Shown: positions 17,552 to 28,070, numbered from the stretch's first letter. The stretch: DNA of 64,000 nt from Psychrobacillus glaciei (GCF_008973485.1 NZ_CP031223.1:2790001-2854000); one strand, 5' to 3'. Notes: generated by a model from the sequence alone, not told the origin. Program-made: numbers and translations.

Positions 17552-17806
17552 TTAATTTATATCCATCTTCATACCCTCTATTAAATCGAGGAGTCTTTGT
17601 TTGGTAACATCCGTCTCTTCTTTCAAAGCTTTAAAGTCATAGCCACATTTATCTTTATTAACATGCACTTCTAATAAATCTCCTACTTTTGCATTTATCG
17701 TAAACTTACTTTTTAAAATGACTAGTTTATTTACTTTATTATCTTTTTCCAAAAGAACAACAAAAAAATCATCGAAACGATCAACTACGTATCTATTTGA
17801 ACCCAT
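17552..17806 (-). CDS. DUF3006-like small protein
   Basis: An 84-aa protein without a membrane segment. Its beginning (RYVVDRFDDFFVVLLEKD) and end (TDVTKQRLLDLIEGM) resemble the DUF3006 family, short beta-rich proteins that often sit beside metallo-hydrolases or cell-envelope genes; no function is established. I chose ATG 17806, preceded by GAGGGGC; the longer frame from TTG 17827 overlaps that site. It is convergent with rpsD and alone. Confidence 0.65.
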   Translation of the reverse strand: MGSNRYVVDRFDDFFVVLLEKDNKVNKLVILKSKFTINAKVGDLLEVHVNKDKCGYDFKALKEETDVTKQRLLDLIEGMKMDIN

Positions 17807-18004
17807 TACGAACAGCCCCTCGACCAAATTAATATAAATAAAAAATGTAGAAAATTTGTTTATCTATATTATTCTATACTATTTCTTACTCATTTTTCAT
17901 CTTTTTTTGATTAATATTTATATTATTTTAATATTTTCATGACTATTTGTCTATTCTGTGGAAACACTAAGAAAGAAAATAGACAAAAAAAAGGAGGATA
18001 TCAT

Positions 18005-18172
18005 TTGATAAATAATAATAAGAATAATTCACCGAACAAAAAGTCGAGTAAACAGGGCGTTAGCGAAAGGTTTAACGAACCAGAAAGATTAAGTGAGGAT
18101 GAGAAAAGAAATCTTCAAGTTAAAGATGGTCAACATAATCATCATGTAGACGAACGTGGCGGAGCAAACTAG
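18005..18172 (+). CDS. Small hydrophilic protein of unknown function
   Basis: A 55-aa protein rich in Asn, Lys, Glu and His (NNNKNNSPNKKSSKQG at the start, HNHHVDERGGAN at the end). Start TTG 18005 is supported by AAAGGAGG seven bases upstream; the ATG at 17939 has no ribosome site and would add unrelated residues. I do not recognise a family. The low complexity and high hydrophilicity resemble small spore-associated or stress proteins, but no sigma-F/G promoter is evident. A family B repeat begins 12 bases after the stop. Confidence 0.55.
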   Translation: MINNNKNNSPNKKSSKQGVSERFNEPERLSEDEKRNLQVKDGQHNHHVDERGGAN

Positions 18173-18183
18173 TGTTTTCAAAT

Positions 18184-18535
18184 CTTAAGAAACGCTCCAG
18201 CGTCCTTTAAGTGCATCTTGTCTTTACTATTTCCAAAGTGCTTTGGACAAAACATCAGGTACACTATTACCGTTGGAATTTTTGTGGCTCGTGTAGTGAC
18301 TGCGTCACTGCACGAGCCATTTTATTCGGTAATCTTGCGGCGGGCGTTTGTCCGTAACGCTCCTGAAGCGTTTAGAGACAAGGTGCATAAAGTTTGGTTA
18401 ATGAGGGACTAGATTCTTAACTACTCATTTAAAAGCGGACGAAGATACAATTCCGTCCGCTTTGTGCTTCTTTATCAATGGATGCTATCTATTTTTCCCA
18501 AGCACTACCCATTCTTATAAAATAACCACTGTATC
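18184..18535 (+). repeat. Family B structured repeat, copy B1 (full length)
   Basis: This copy shows the complete layout: head TTAAGAAA..GC..AGCGTCC, 5-prime arm (GTGCATCTTGTCTTTACTATTTCC), segment ATTACCG, apical hairpin 18284-18320 (GGCTCGTG / CACGAGCC), CGGTAAT, 3-prime arm (AGAGACAAGGTGCA), then the hairpin GCGGACGAAG / TTCCGTCCGC near 18434-18460 and a tail ending in ATGGATGCTATCTATTTTTC. The 5-prime and 3-prime arms are complementary, so the whole can fold as one long hairpin followed by a terminator-like stem. No credible reading frame. Confidence 0.85.
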
Positions 18536-18561
18536 ATATAAACTTTCTATTTTAAGAAAAA

Positions 18562-18598
18562 GTAAAGCTACTTCCCTGTTATAGAGAAGTAGCTACTT
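18562..18598 (-). terminator. Terminator of tyrS
   Basis: GTAGCTACTTCtC / GgGAAGTAGCTTTAC on the minus strand, followed by TTTTTC, directly downstream of the tyrS stop codon. Confidence 0.85.
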
Positions 18599-18604
18599 TA
18601 CAAA

Positions 18605-19882
<1,278 letters not shown>

Positions 19883-19884
19883 CT

Positions 19885-20125
19885 AAATAAAATAAAAAAG
19901 TCCCTGCACGAAATAAATCATGCAGGGACGCTTTGTCAATTAGCGCGGTACCACCCAGCTTGAAGGAAAAATCCTTCCGCTTCAATCACGATATCGTTGT
20001 GAAAACGTCTAACTCCAAGCCTGTAATTCGTTTTTATACACTGACTAGCTTTCACCAACCGCTAGCTCTCTACACAGTATGTACAAACACTACTTCGGAC
20101 TTTTCTTCGTTAAAATTATATACCT
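19885..20125 (-). promoter_or_regulatory. T-box riboswitch of tyrS
   Basis: The minus-strand leader contains the invariant antiterminator sequence GGTGGTACCGCG (complement at about 19945-19956), the AGAGAGCTAGCGGTTGGTG stem I region, and a terminator stem (AGTCCCTGCA / TGCAGGGACT, about 19897-19929) with a T run. A TAC triplet followed by A in GAATTACAGG, at the usual place on the 3-prime side of stem I, is the likely tyrosine specifier. Uncharged tRNA-Tyr would stabilise the antiterminator and allow tyrS transcription. Confidence 0.92.
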
Positions 20126-20153
20126 ATTTTACATAATATAAAACGGTTGTCAA
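20126..20153 (-). promoter_or_regulatory. Sigma-A promoter of tyrS
   Basis: On the minus strand TTGACA, a 16-base spacer and TAAAAT stand just upstream of the T-box leader. Confidence 0.7.
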
Positions 20154-20180
20154 TAACTATCGTCTATTGATATTCGATTA

Positions 20181-20189
20181 TGGTATAAT
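20181..20189 (+). promoter_or_regulatory. Extended -10 promoter of the PBP gene
   Basis: TGGTATAAT is an extended -10 box about 29 bases before the start codon; no good -35 box is seen 17 bases upstream. It is back to back with the tyrS promoter. Confidence 0.5.
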
Positions 20190-20217
20190 AATCCTTGATT
20201 TGGGGGTCGAGCTATTA

Positions 20218-23085
20218 ATGGATAAATGGATAAAGAAAATCCAATTTTACAAAGATAAATTTGAAAAATTGCAAACAACTAAATGGGCTAAAGCCCTACG
20301 CATTTCATCTGGCGTTATATGGAATTTATGTTTACTATTTTTAATTGTAGGTCTCACCTTTGGAATTTTTGCTGCTACAGTTGGAGCTGGTTATTTTGCT
20401 TCGTTAGTAAAAGAAGAACCTTTACGTGATAAAGAAGAAATGAGAACTGCTGTATTTAATTATGAAGAAACCTCCGAAATCTATTTTGCTGGAGATGTAT
20501 ATATTGGTAAGTTAAGGACAGATCTTGAACGTACTGAAACCAAACTTTCCTCCATTTCTCCAGACGTAATACATGCTGTGTTAGCTACAGAAGATGAATA
20601 TTTTGAGGTACATAATGGGATAGTTCCAAAAGCAATTATTCGTGGTTTACTTCAAGATGTTACTAACTCTGATACAAAAACAGGGGGATCTACTTTAACG
20701 CAACAATTAATTAAGAACCAAATATTAACAAACGAAGTGTCTTATGAACGAAAAGCAAAAGAAATTCTTTTAGCTATGCGTCTTGAACACTTCATGACGA
20801 AAGATGAAATATTAGAAACTTACTTGAATATCATTCCTTACGGTCGAAATGCAAACGGCAAAAACATTGCAGGTATTGAAACGGCAGCGAACGGAATATT
20901 CAATGTAAAAGCGAAGGATTTATCTTTACCACAAGCAGCCTATATCGCAGGAATCCCGCAATCCCCATTCGCTTATACTCCTTTTAGAAAAGGCGGAGTA
21001 TTAAAAGAAGGAAAAGCATTGCAGGCTGGAATTGAGCGGATGAAGACTGTTTTATTCCGAATGAAAGAAACGGGTTATATTACTGATGAAGAATATAATT
21101 CTGCAAAAGATTACGATATTACAAAAGATTTTAGACAACCGGAAGTCGTTTCGGAAGATAAGTATCCATGGTTGACTTCTGAAATTGAAAACAGGGTAAA
21201 AGAAATACTTAGAGTACAATTTGCTGCAGCAGATGGAATTGATCCGGAACGCTTAAAAAATGAATCTAAACTCTATGAAAAATACGATATTATCGCTAAA
21301 AGGGCTGTAAGTACAGGTGGTTACCGAATTCATACAACCATCAATAAAGAAATGTTTGAAGCGATGATTAAAGTAAAAGATGAATTCGATACGTATGGTC
21401 ATACGTATACAAAAGAAGTGAAAGATCCAAACACAGGCGAAATTATCGAGCAAGATTTTCCTGTACAAGTAGGAAGTATGATGATTGAGAACGGAACAGG
21501 TAAAATATTATCTTTCCTAGGTGGACGTGATTATAATTTAATACAGTTTAACCACGCTACACAAGCTGTCCGACCAATTGGTTCTACAATTAAGCCTTTA
21601 CTCGTTTATGCACCTGCAATTGAATATGGGGTCATTGGAGCTGGAAGCCCTGTTGTCGATGTAAAACTAGAAAACTTAGGACGTACCACATGGAAGGAAT
21701 CGCCTTCTAATTATACGAAAGAGCAAGAAAAAGGAATTATTTCTGCACGCGACGCATTAAAAACGTCACAAAACTTATCGACTATTCGTTTATATGATTT
21801 AATAATGGATAGAAAGCCTACTGACTTCCTCAAAAAAATGGGATTTGAACATATTGAAGATAATGAATATGCAAATCACGCTTTAGCTATTGGTGGGATG
21901 ACAAATGGAGCGACGGTTGAAGAAAATACAAATGCCTTTGGAACTTTCGCAAACAATGGTCAATTCATTGATGCATATATGATCGAAAAAATTGAAGATG
22001 TTAATGGGAATTTAATCTACCAACATAAAACGGAACCAGTACAAGTATTCAGTCCTGCGACTGCTTATATTATTACCGATATGCTTCGGGATGTGTTATC
22101 TGGAGGAACAGCAGCTCTTGCAAATTCTAGATTAAAATTTAAATCCGATTTTGCAGCTAAAACTGGTACGACACAAAATCATAATGACTCTTGGCTCGTC
22201 GGATACAATCCAAATATTTCTCTAGGCGTATGGCTTGGTTACGATGATAATCAATTATCCTTATTTTATATGAACAATCGTTATAATCATCCAAGCGTTC
22301 GAGTAAATATGTTTTGGTCCAATATGATGAATGCCATGTATGACGTGAATCCTGGGCTTGTGGATGCTCCAAATCCTTTCCCAGTCCCTAAAGGTGTAGT
22401 TACTAAATCATTCTGTGGTATTTCAGGGTTGGCCCCTTCTGATGCATGTGCACAAGCAGGATTAGTCAAATCTGATTTATTTAATGAAGCTGCAATGCTC
22501 CCAACTGCACCAGATGATAGTTTAATATCATCATCTTATGTAGTGATCAACGGGAATAGATATCGCTCTTTGGATTCTACCCCAAGTGAATTTGTTGTAA
22601 AAGGCGGATATGGAGTAAATGAAAGCTTTATTACACGAATGCTTGGAAAATTTGGTGGAAATGCAAGTAAACTATTCCCAGAAAACTCTTCTTTTGCGGG
22701 AAATGTAGTATCAGAAGAAATGTTTAAAGCAGATGGTAGTCCTCCAAAAGCTGTTATTGCTTCTCTCTCTGAAAAAACGTTAACTTGGACCAAATCGGAG
22801 TCATATGACGTTGTAGGATATCGAATATTCAAAGTGGTTAACGGTGACAGAGTCTTAGTGGCTTCTAAACTGGAAGCGGAGGATAATAGCTATACTATTA
22901 ATGGTACCGGGCAATATATCGTTGTGTCTGTTGATATTACAGGACTACAATCAGCGGCTTCTAATATCGTTTCAATAGAGGAAAAAAATCCTGAACCACC
23001 AACGGAAATCGTAATACCACCAATTACATCGGACGATGAGGATAAACCTCCTACAGATGATGAAGAACAAATAGGTGATGACTAA
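20218..23085 (+). CDS. Class A penicillin-binding protein (bifunctional)
   Basis: Polymerises and cross-links peptidoglycan outside the membrane. The 955-aa protein has a short cytoplasmic tail, one membrane helix (about 32-62), a glycosyltransferase domain (EDEYFEVHNG at 125-134 with the catalytic Glu, GGSTLTQQLIKN, ETYLNIIPYG), and a transpeptidase domain with GSTIKP (active Ser about 456), SQN near 517 and KTGTT near 647. The C terminus adds a fibronectin III-like domain (about 840-930) and an acidic Pro/Asp/Glu tail. This resembles Bacillus PBP1a/1b-type proteins but I cannot assign a specific paralog. ATG 20218 (MDKW) follows GGGGG at a spacing of 11. Confidence 0.93.
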   Translation: MDKWIKKIQFYKDKFEKLQTTKWAKALRISSGVIWNLCLLFLIVGLTFGIFAATVGAGYFASLVKEEPLRDKEEMRTAVFNYEETSEIYFAGDVYIGKLRTDLERTETKLSSISPDVIHAVLATEDEYFEVHNGIVPKAIIRGLLQDVTNSDTKTGGSTLTQQLIKNQILTNEVSYERKAKEILLAMRLEHFMTKDEILETYLNIIPYGRNANGKNIAGIETAANGIFNVKAKDLSLPQAAYIAGIPQSPFAYTPFRKGGVLKEGKALQAGIERMKTVLFRMKETGYITDEEYNSAKDYDITKDFRQPEVVSEDKYPWLTSEIENRVKEILRVQFAAADGIDPERLKNESKLYEKYDIIAKRAVSTGGYRIHTTINKEMFEAMIKVKDEFDTYGHTYTKEVKDPNTGEIIEQDFPVQVGSMMIENGTGKILSFLGGRDYNLIQFNHATQAVRPIGSTIKPLLVYAPAIEYGVIGAGSPVVDVKLENLGRTTWKESPSNYTKEQEKGIISARDALKTSQNLSTIRLYDLIMDRKPTDFLKKMGFEHIEDNEYANHALAIGGMTNGATVEENTNAFGTFANNGQFIDAYMIEKIEDVNGNLIYQHKTEPVQVFSPATAYIITDMLRDVLSGGTAALANSRLKFKSDFAAKTGTTQNHNDSWLVGYNPNISLGVWLGYDDNQLSLFYMNNRYNHPSVRVNMFWSNMMNAMYDVNPGLVDAPNPFPVPKGVVTKSFCGISGLAPSDACAQAGLVKSDLFNEAAMLPTAPDDSLISSSYVVINGNRYRSLDSTPSEFVVKGGYGVNESFITRMLGKFGGNASKLFPENSSFAGNVVSEEMFKADGSPPKAVIASLSEKTLTWTKSESYDVVGYRIFKVVNGDRVLVASKLEAEDNSYTINGTGQYIVVSVDITGLQSAASNIVSIEEKNPEPPTEIVIPPITSDDEDKPPTDDEEQIGDD

Positions 23086-23111
23086 TAGTCAATAATTCTA
23101 TTTTTGAAATG

Positions 23112-23154
23112 AAAAGCCACAGCTATCCTGATTTGTCAGGTCGCTGTGGCTTTT
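23112..23154 (+). terminator. Terminator of the PBP gene
   Basis: 12-bp stem AAAAGCCACAGC / GCTGTGGCTTTT with an inner CCTGA/TCAGG stem. Confidence 0.9.
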
Positions 23155-23389
23155 ATTAAGAGAGAAAGTATATGAATTCTGCTGCAAGGAATCAAGTAAT
23201 TGCAGAGCTATGTAGTGTCTACTAATGATGACTTTCTGATTTAGCATTCTCTAATAGACTTTTTCAGAAGCGCCTTAGATTGAATTTAACTTATCGCTTC
23301 AGCCATTGTTACTTTTATCGGACAAAATTTATATGATGCAATAGGCATCTCGTAAGAATTGGTGGAACTAGAGAAAAAACAAGTAGGAA

Positions 23390-23683
23390 TAACTGTTAAA
23401 GAAGTGCTGAGCGGACGAAATTGCATCTTCGTCCGCTTTTAAAAGAATAGGAAAGTATCTAATCTCTCATTAATTAAACCTTACGCACCTTGTCTCTAAC
23501 TATTCCAAGAGGGCGACGGACAATCATCCGCCACAAGATTAATGAAAAAAATGGATCGTGAAGTGACGCAGTCACTTCACGATCCACAAAAAAACACCGG
23601 TAATAGTGTAGCGATGATTCGTCCAAAGCACTCTAGGAATAGAGAAGACAAGAGCACTTAAAGGACGCTTGCGATTTTTCTTA
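23390..23683 (-). repeat. Family B structured repeat, copy B3 (minus orientation)
   Basis: Read on the minus strand it begins at the acsA stop codon (TAAGAAAAATCGCAAGCGTCC). The arms pair over about 45 positions: CTTGTCT, CTATTCC, AGAG, GGAC and ATCATC of the 5-prime arm have complements in order in the 3-prime arm. The apical stem 23552-23586 is perfect (GGATCGTGAAGTGAC and its complement around GCA). The 3-prime hairpin GCGGACGAA / TTCGTCCGC is at 23408-23436. The stretch 23155-23389 contains a short match to the tail shared by other copies (GGTGGAACT..GAGAAAAA) but no gene. Confidence 0.85.
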
Positions 23684-25399
23684 GTCTTCCATAGTGGATA
23701 AGTCGCCAGTTGGTAATTTCAATTCCCAAGCTTTTAAAACCCTACGCATAATTTTACCGCTTCGAGTTTTTGGTAACTTCTCTTTAAATTCAATTTCCCT
23801 AGGGGCTGCATGTGCAGCAAGTCCTTTTTTAACAAATTGCTGAATGTCGGCAATCAATTCGGCTGAAGGTTCATATCCTTCATTCAAAGCGACGAATGCT
23901 TTGATAATTTCTCCACGAACAGGATCTGGTTTACCGATTACTCCAGCTTCTAATATAGCAGGATGCTCTAGTAGCTTGCTTTCCACTTCAAATGGTCCTA
24001 CACGTTCACCAGAAGTCATGATCACATCGTCTACTCGTCCTTGGAACCAATAATATCCTTCATCATCCATATAAGCGGAGTCTCCTGAAAAATACCATTC
24101 ATCATTCATAAAAGTTGACTCGTATTTTTCTTTGTTATTCCAAATTTGACGCATCATAGATGGCCAACCTTTTTTAATCGCTAGATTCCCCATTGTGAAT
24201 GGCGGAACAACATTTCCTTGATTGTCTATAATGGCTGCTTCTAATCCCGGTAAAGGTTTACCCATCGATCCAGGTTTGATCGGTAAACAGCCGTAATTAC
24301 AAATCATTTGTGCTCCTGTTTCTGTCATCCACCAAGTATCATGAATTCGCTTGTTAAATACATGCATTCCCCACTTGATCACTTCAGGATTTAATGGTTC
24401 CCCTACGGATAGTACATGGCGTAAAGTGGATAAATCATGTGCTTTAACAATCGCGTCCCCTGCTCCCATCAACATACGAAATGCAGTTGGGGCACTATAC
24501 CAAACCGTGACTCCATACTCATCAATCGCGTTATACCATGCATCTGGCGAAAAACGTCCCCCAAGCACAAGAGAAGTAGCACCTGCAAGCCACGGGCCAA
24601 ATACACCATAAGATGTACCTGTCACCCATCCAGGATCTGCTGTGCACCAGTAAATATCTTCATCTCTAATATCCATAACCCATTTCATAGATTGGTATTG
24701 TTGAACCATTGCATAATGCACATGCAAAATGCCTTTTGGCTTCCCTGTTGAACCGGATGTATAATGTAAGATTAGACCATCCTCTTTATCAACCCATTCT
24801 ATGTCAAAAGAATCAGACGCCTGCACTAATGACTTATTAAAATCTATAAATTTTTCTGTTTCTTCTATAGTTTCACCCACTAAAAAAACTGTTTCTAAAT
24901 GAGGTAATTTATCCAACGGAATTCTATTAAGTAAATCTGGAGTAGTAACAATAGCTTTCGCTTCACTATCTAGTAAGCGATCATAAACTGCACCTTCCAT
25001 GAATGCTTCAAATAGAGGACCTACAATAACACCCATTTTAACCGCACCTAGAAGTGCAAAATATAATTCAGGTGACCTAGGCATAAAAATAAAAAGACGA
25101 TCTCCTTTTTTAAGGGTAGAATTTTGTTTGTATACATTTGCTGCTTTATTGCTCCTATTTTTCATGTCAAGGAATGTATAAGATTCTTTCCTATTGGCAT
25201 CTTGGTAATACAGTGCAACTTTATCTTTTCTATAAGATTCAGCATGTCTATCAATAGCTTCATAGGCCATATTAACTTTTCCAGTTTCATACCATGAAAA
25301 GTTCTTCTCCGCATCTTCCCATTGAAAGGATTTTGCAGTTTCGTCATAATCCTTTAATTGATAGTCTCCAGATACCACTGGTAATACTTCTATTTTCAT
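23681..25399 (-). CDS. acsA: Acetyl-CoA synthetase
   Basis: Activates acetate to acetyl-CoA with ATP, allowing growth on acetate. The 572-aa protein has LHYTSGSTGKPKGILHVH near residue 212, the WWMTETG motif, YYWFQGRVDDVIMTSGERVG with the hinge region, and PKTRSGKIMRR near 548, whose lysine is the residue acetylated by AcuA in B. subtilis. The end, LPTGDLSTMED, is conserved with that protein. ATG 25399 gives exactly the B. subtilis length; the GTG at 25408 is part of the ribosome-site region GGGTGAAGAGG. Divergent from acuABC, which encodes its acetylation control. Confidence 0.95.
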   Translation of the reverse strand: MKIEVLPVVSGDYQLKDYDETAKSFQWEDAEKNFSWYETGKVNMAYEAIDRHAESYRKDKVALYYQDANRKESYTFLDMKNRSNKAANVYKQNSTLKKGDRLFIFMPRSPELYFALLGAVKMGVIVGPLFEAFMEGAVYDRLLDSEAKAIVTTPDLLNRIPLDKLPHLETVFLVGETIEETEKFIDFNKSLVQASDSFDIEWVDKEDGLILHYTSGSTGKPKGILHVHYAMVQQYQSMKWVMDIRDEDIYWCTADPGWVTGTSYGVFGPWLAGATSLVLGGRFSPDAWYNAIDEYGVTVWYSAPTAFRMLMGAGDAIVKAHDLSTLRHVLSVGEPLNPEVIKWGMHVFNKRIHDTWWMTETGAQMICNYGCLPIKPGSMGKPLPGLEAAIIDNQGNVVPPFTMGNLAIKKGWPSMMRQIWNNKEKYESTFMNDEWYFSGDSAYMDDEGYYWFQGRVDDVIMTSGERVGPFEVESKLLEHPAILEAGVIGKPDPVRGEIIKAFVALNEGYEPSAELIADIQQFVKKGLAAHAAPREIEFKEKLPKTRSGKIMRRVLKAWELKLPTGDLSTMED

Positions 25400-25499
25400 C
25401 CTCTTCACCCTTTCAATCGATATACTCTTTTATTCTACAATACTCTTTTATACTTTTGCCAATGTTTTTACTTTTTAGAATGTTTTACGATCTTTAGAT

Positions 25500-25514
25500 A
25501 ATGAATCGCTTTCT
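25500..25514. promoter_or_regulatory. Weak cre-like site in the acsA-acuA intergenic region
   Basis: AATGAATCGCTTTCT keeps the central CG, the AA before it and the C-W end of the cre consensus, but not the leading TG. It lies about 17 bases before the -10 box TATAAT at 25531-25536, where CcpA binds in B. subtilis acuABC. A weak match. Confidence 0.4.
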
Positions 25515-25571
25515 TTTAGAAATATCATGTATAATAATTTCAATTGACATTATTTTATAGGTGGTGAATTT

Positions 25572-26204
25572 GTGATACATAACAAAACGTATAATGCGAT
25601 GGAACTAGAAACAAAGCATGGCACCCTTATCGTAGAAGGACCGATGCAATCGGAGATAATAGCTAATTTAGAGTTCCATGAAGATTTAATTGCTTTTCGA
25701 GCACCTGCTCAACAACATAAAGCTATCATTGACATAGCTAAACTACCTGAAGGAAGAATTATTATTGTACGCAATGAACAGAAAATTGTGGGATATAGCA
25801 CATTTCTTCATCCTGATCCACTTGAACGATGGTCTCAAGGAAATATGGAAAACTTAATCGAACTTGGTGCGATTGAAGTAATTCCAACGTTTCGTGGAAC
25901 AGGAGTAGGGAAAACTCTTCTACGTGTATCTATGATGGATGACATGATGGAAGATTATATTACAATCACCACTGAATATTATTGGCATTGGGATTTAAAA
26001 GGAACAGGGTTAAACGTCTGGGAATATCGAAAGGTAATGGAGAAAATGATGCAGGCTGGGGGATTAGAATACTTTGCAACAGATGAACCAGAGATTAGTT
26101 CCCATCCAGCTAACTGTCTCATGGCTAAAATAGGTAGTAGAGTAGATGTTAAGTCCATTCAGCAGTTCGATCAGTTACGCTTTATGAATCGGTTTATGTA
26201 TTAA
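25572..26204 (+). CDS. acuA: Acetoin utilization/protein acetyltransferase AcuA
   Basis: A GNAT acetyltransferase of 210 aa that inactivates AcsA by acetylating its catalytic lysine. The acetyl-CoA binding motif is seen in VIPTFRGTGVGKTLL near residue 115. The start is GTG 25572, five bases after a GGTGGTG ribosome site; this agrees with the family length (210 aa in B. subtilis). First gene of acuABC, divergent from its target acsA. Confidence 0.95.
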   Translation: MIHNKTYNAMELETKHGTLIVEGPMQSEIIANLEFHEDLIAFRAPAQQHKAIIDIAKLPEGRIIIVRNEQKIVGYSTFLHPDPLERWSQGNMENLIELGAIEVIPTFRGTGVGKTLLRVSMMDDMMEDYITITTEYYWHWDLKGTGLNVWEYRKVMEKMMQAGGLEYFATDEPEISSHPANCLMAKIGSRVDVKSIQQFDQLRFMNRFMY

Positions 26205-26244
26205 TATCAAAAGAACAAGACAAATAGAAAGGGAGTCCATTCCA

Positions 26245-26892
26245 ATGATTGTAGAAGATATAATGAATACATCTGTACCTACATTAACCCCTTCTCATAC
26301 GATTAATGATGCATTACTACTCTTAAAAGAGAAAAGAATACGTCATTTGCCAATTATCAATGAGCAGCGAGAAGTCATTGGCGTTGTGACCGATAGAGAC
26401 TTAAAAGAAGCAACCCCATCGTCACTTCTGAGCATCCAAAATCCTGAAATTTATGAACTTCCCCTAGAAGAAATTATGACGAAAAATCCAATTACTGGCC
26501 ATCCACTAGATTTTGTAGAAGAAACGGCCACTATTTTTTACGATAATCGTATTGGATGCTTGCCGATTGTTAGTAAAGGTAAACTTGTCGGTATGATTAC
26601 GGAATCTGACCTATTATACAAATTCATTGAACTAACAGGCGCACATCAGCCTGGTTCTCAAATCGAAGTTCGTGTTCCCAATCAACCAGGAATATTGTTT
26701 GAAGTATCTAAAATTTTTTATGAACAGAAAATGAATGTATTAAGTGTTTTGGTGTATCCAGATAAAGTAAGAAGTGATTACAAAATATTAGTATTACGTG
26801 TCAAAACAATGAACCCTCTCCAACTCATCGAAGCAATAAGAGCAGAGGGTTTCGAAGTTTTATGGCCAAATCATCCGGGAATGAATCTATGA
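26245..26892 (+). CDS. acuB: AcuB, CBS-pair and ACT domain protein
   Basis: A 215-aa protein with two CBS motifs (MIVEDIMNTSVPTLTP start, second at about 78-130 with GCLPIVSKGKLVGMITESDL) and a C-terminal ACT domain (about 140-210, VPNQPGILFEVSKIF). Such pairs bind adenine nucleotides and small metabolites. The exact role in acetoin/acetate use is not established. It overlaps acuC by 4 bases (ATGA), showing translational coupling. Confidence 0.93.
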   Translation: MIVEDIMNTSVPTLTPSHTINDALLLLKEKRIRHLPIINEQREVIGVVTDRDLKEATPSSLLSIQNPEIYELPLEEIMTKNPITGHPLDFVEETATIFYDNRIGCLPIVSKGKLVGMITESDLLYKFIELTGAHQPGSQIEVRVPNQPGILFEVSKIFYEQKMNVLSVLVYPDKVRSDYKILVLRVKTMNPLQLIEAIRAEGFEVLWPNHPGMNL

Positions 26893-28070
26893 AAAAGGAT
26901 GCAGTCTTTATCTTTTCAGAAGAACAATTAGGTTATAAGTTTTCAGACACACATCCATTTAACCAAAAGCGATTAACTTTGACGGTCGACTTATTAAGAG
27001 AATTGAACGCTTTATCATCATTGGATATAGTAGCACCTAGAACTGCAACGGACGAAGAATTGAGCTTAGCACATGATCCTCACTATATTGAAATTGTAAA
27101 GAAAGCCAGCTTAGAAACAACCGAAACAAGTATATATGAAAGTTATGGTATTGGTACAGAAGATACACCCATTTTCCCACATATGCATGATGCGAGCGCT
27201 AGTCTTGTAGGAGGAACTCTAACTGCAGTGGACTATGTGATGGAAGGAAAATCATCTCATGCACTTAATCTAGGTGGTGGTCTTCATCATGGTTTTAAAG
27301 GACGTGCCTCAGGTTTCTGTGTTTACAACGATAGTTCAGTAGCGATTAAATATATGCAGCAAAAATACAATGCACGCGTTCTATACATAGACACAGATGC
27401 TCATCACGGAGATGGTGTGCAATGGAGCTTTTACGATGATCCCAACGTATGTACAATTTCTCTTCATGAGACTGGAAGATATTTATTCCCTGGTACAGGT
27501 AATATTACAGAAAGAGGCTCTGGAGAAGGTTATGGTACTTCCTTTAACTTTCCAATGGATGCTTTTACGGAAGATGATTCATTCTTAGAGATTTATCGTA
27601 CAGCATTTAAAGAGATCATAGATTCTTTTAAACCGGATGTCATTCTAAGTCAGAATGGTGTAGATGCCCACTACTTTGATCCATTAACGCATTTGTATGG
27701 CACGATGAAAATTTATCAAGAAATCCCTAAATTGGCCCATGAACTTGCGCATGAATATTGTGATGGAAAATGGATTGCTGTCGGAGGTGGTGGATATGAT
27801 ATATGGAGAGTAGTCCCTCGTGCCTGGTCCTTACTATGGATGGAAATGAATAACATAAAGGCTCCAGAAGGGGAACTGCCGAAAAATTGGCTAAATCGTT
27901 GGACTAAAGAGGCTCCTATTCCCTTCATTCCAACTTGGATGGATCCAAATCCTCTATATGAACCAATTCCCCGAAAAGCAGAAATTACGGAGAAAAATAA
28001 ACAAATGCTTGATAAAGCGTTACTCTTGCTTCGTCAGCAGCAATCATACAAAAACCACCAGCAACATTAG
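26889..28070 (+). CDS. acuC: AcuC, class I/II histone deacetylase-like protein
   Basis: A 393-aa zinc-dependent deacylase that removes acetyl groups placed by AcuA on AcsA. It shows the deacetylase motifs LGGGLHHGFKGRASGFCVYND (catalytic His pair), YIDTDAHHGDGVQ (Zn ligands Asp/His), HETGRYLFPGTG and SQNGVDAHYFDPLTH (third Zn ligand Asp). ATG 26889 overlaps the acuB stop; the longer frame from 26862 lies inside acuB and is not needed. The stop codon falls in the loop of the downstream terminator. Confidence 0.95.
   Translation: MKKDAVFIFSEEQLGYKFSDTHPFNQKRLTLTVDLLRELNALSSLDIVAPRTATDEELSLAHDPHYIEIVKKASLETTETSIYESYGIGTEDTPIFPHMHDASASLVGGTLTAVDYVMEGKSSHALNLGGGLHHGFKGRASGFCVYNDSSVAIKYMQQKYNARVLYIDTDAHHGDGVQWSFYDDPNVCTISLHETGRYLFPGTGNITERGSGEGYGTSFNFPMDAFTEDDSFLEIYRTAFKEIIDSFKPDVILSQNGVDAHYFDPLTHLYGTMKIYQEIPKLAHELAHEYCDGKWIAVGGGGYDIWRVVPRAWSLLWMEMNNIKAPEGELPKNWLNRWTKEAPIPFIPTWMDPNPLYEPIPRKAEITEKNKQMLDKALLLLRQQQSYKNHQQH

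Noticed and set aside
18218-18412. Open frame within family B copy B1 (and a similar one at 32623-32832)
   Set aside because: The sequence is hairpin arms; substitutions between copies follow base pairing, not codons.
20167-20217. Earlier start for the PBP
   Set aside because: It lies in the promoter region; ATG 20218 agrees with a short cytoplasmic tail before the membrane helix.
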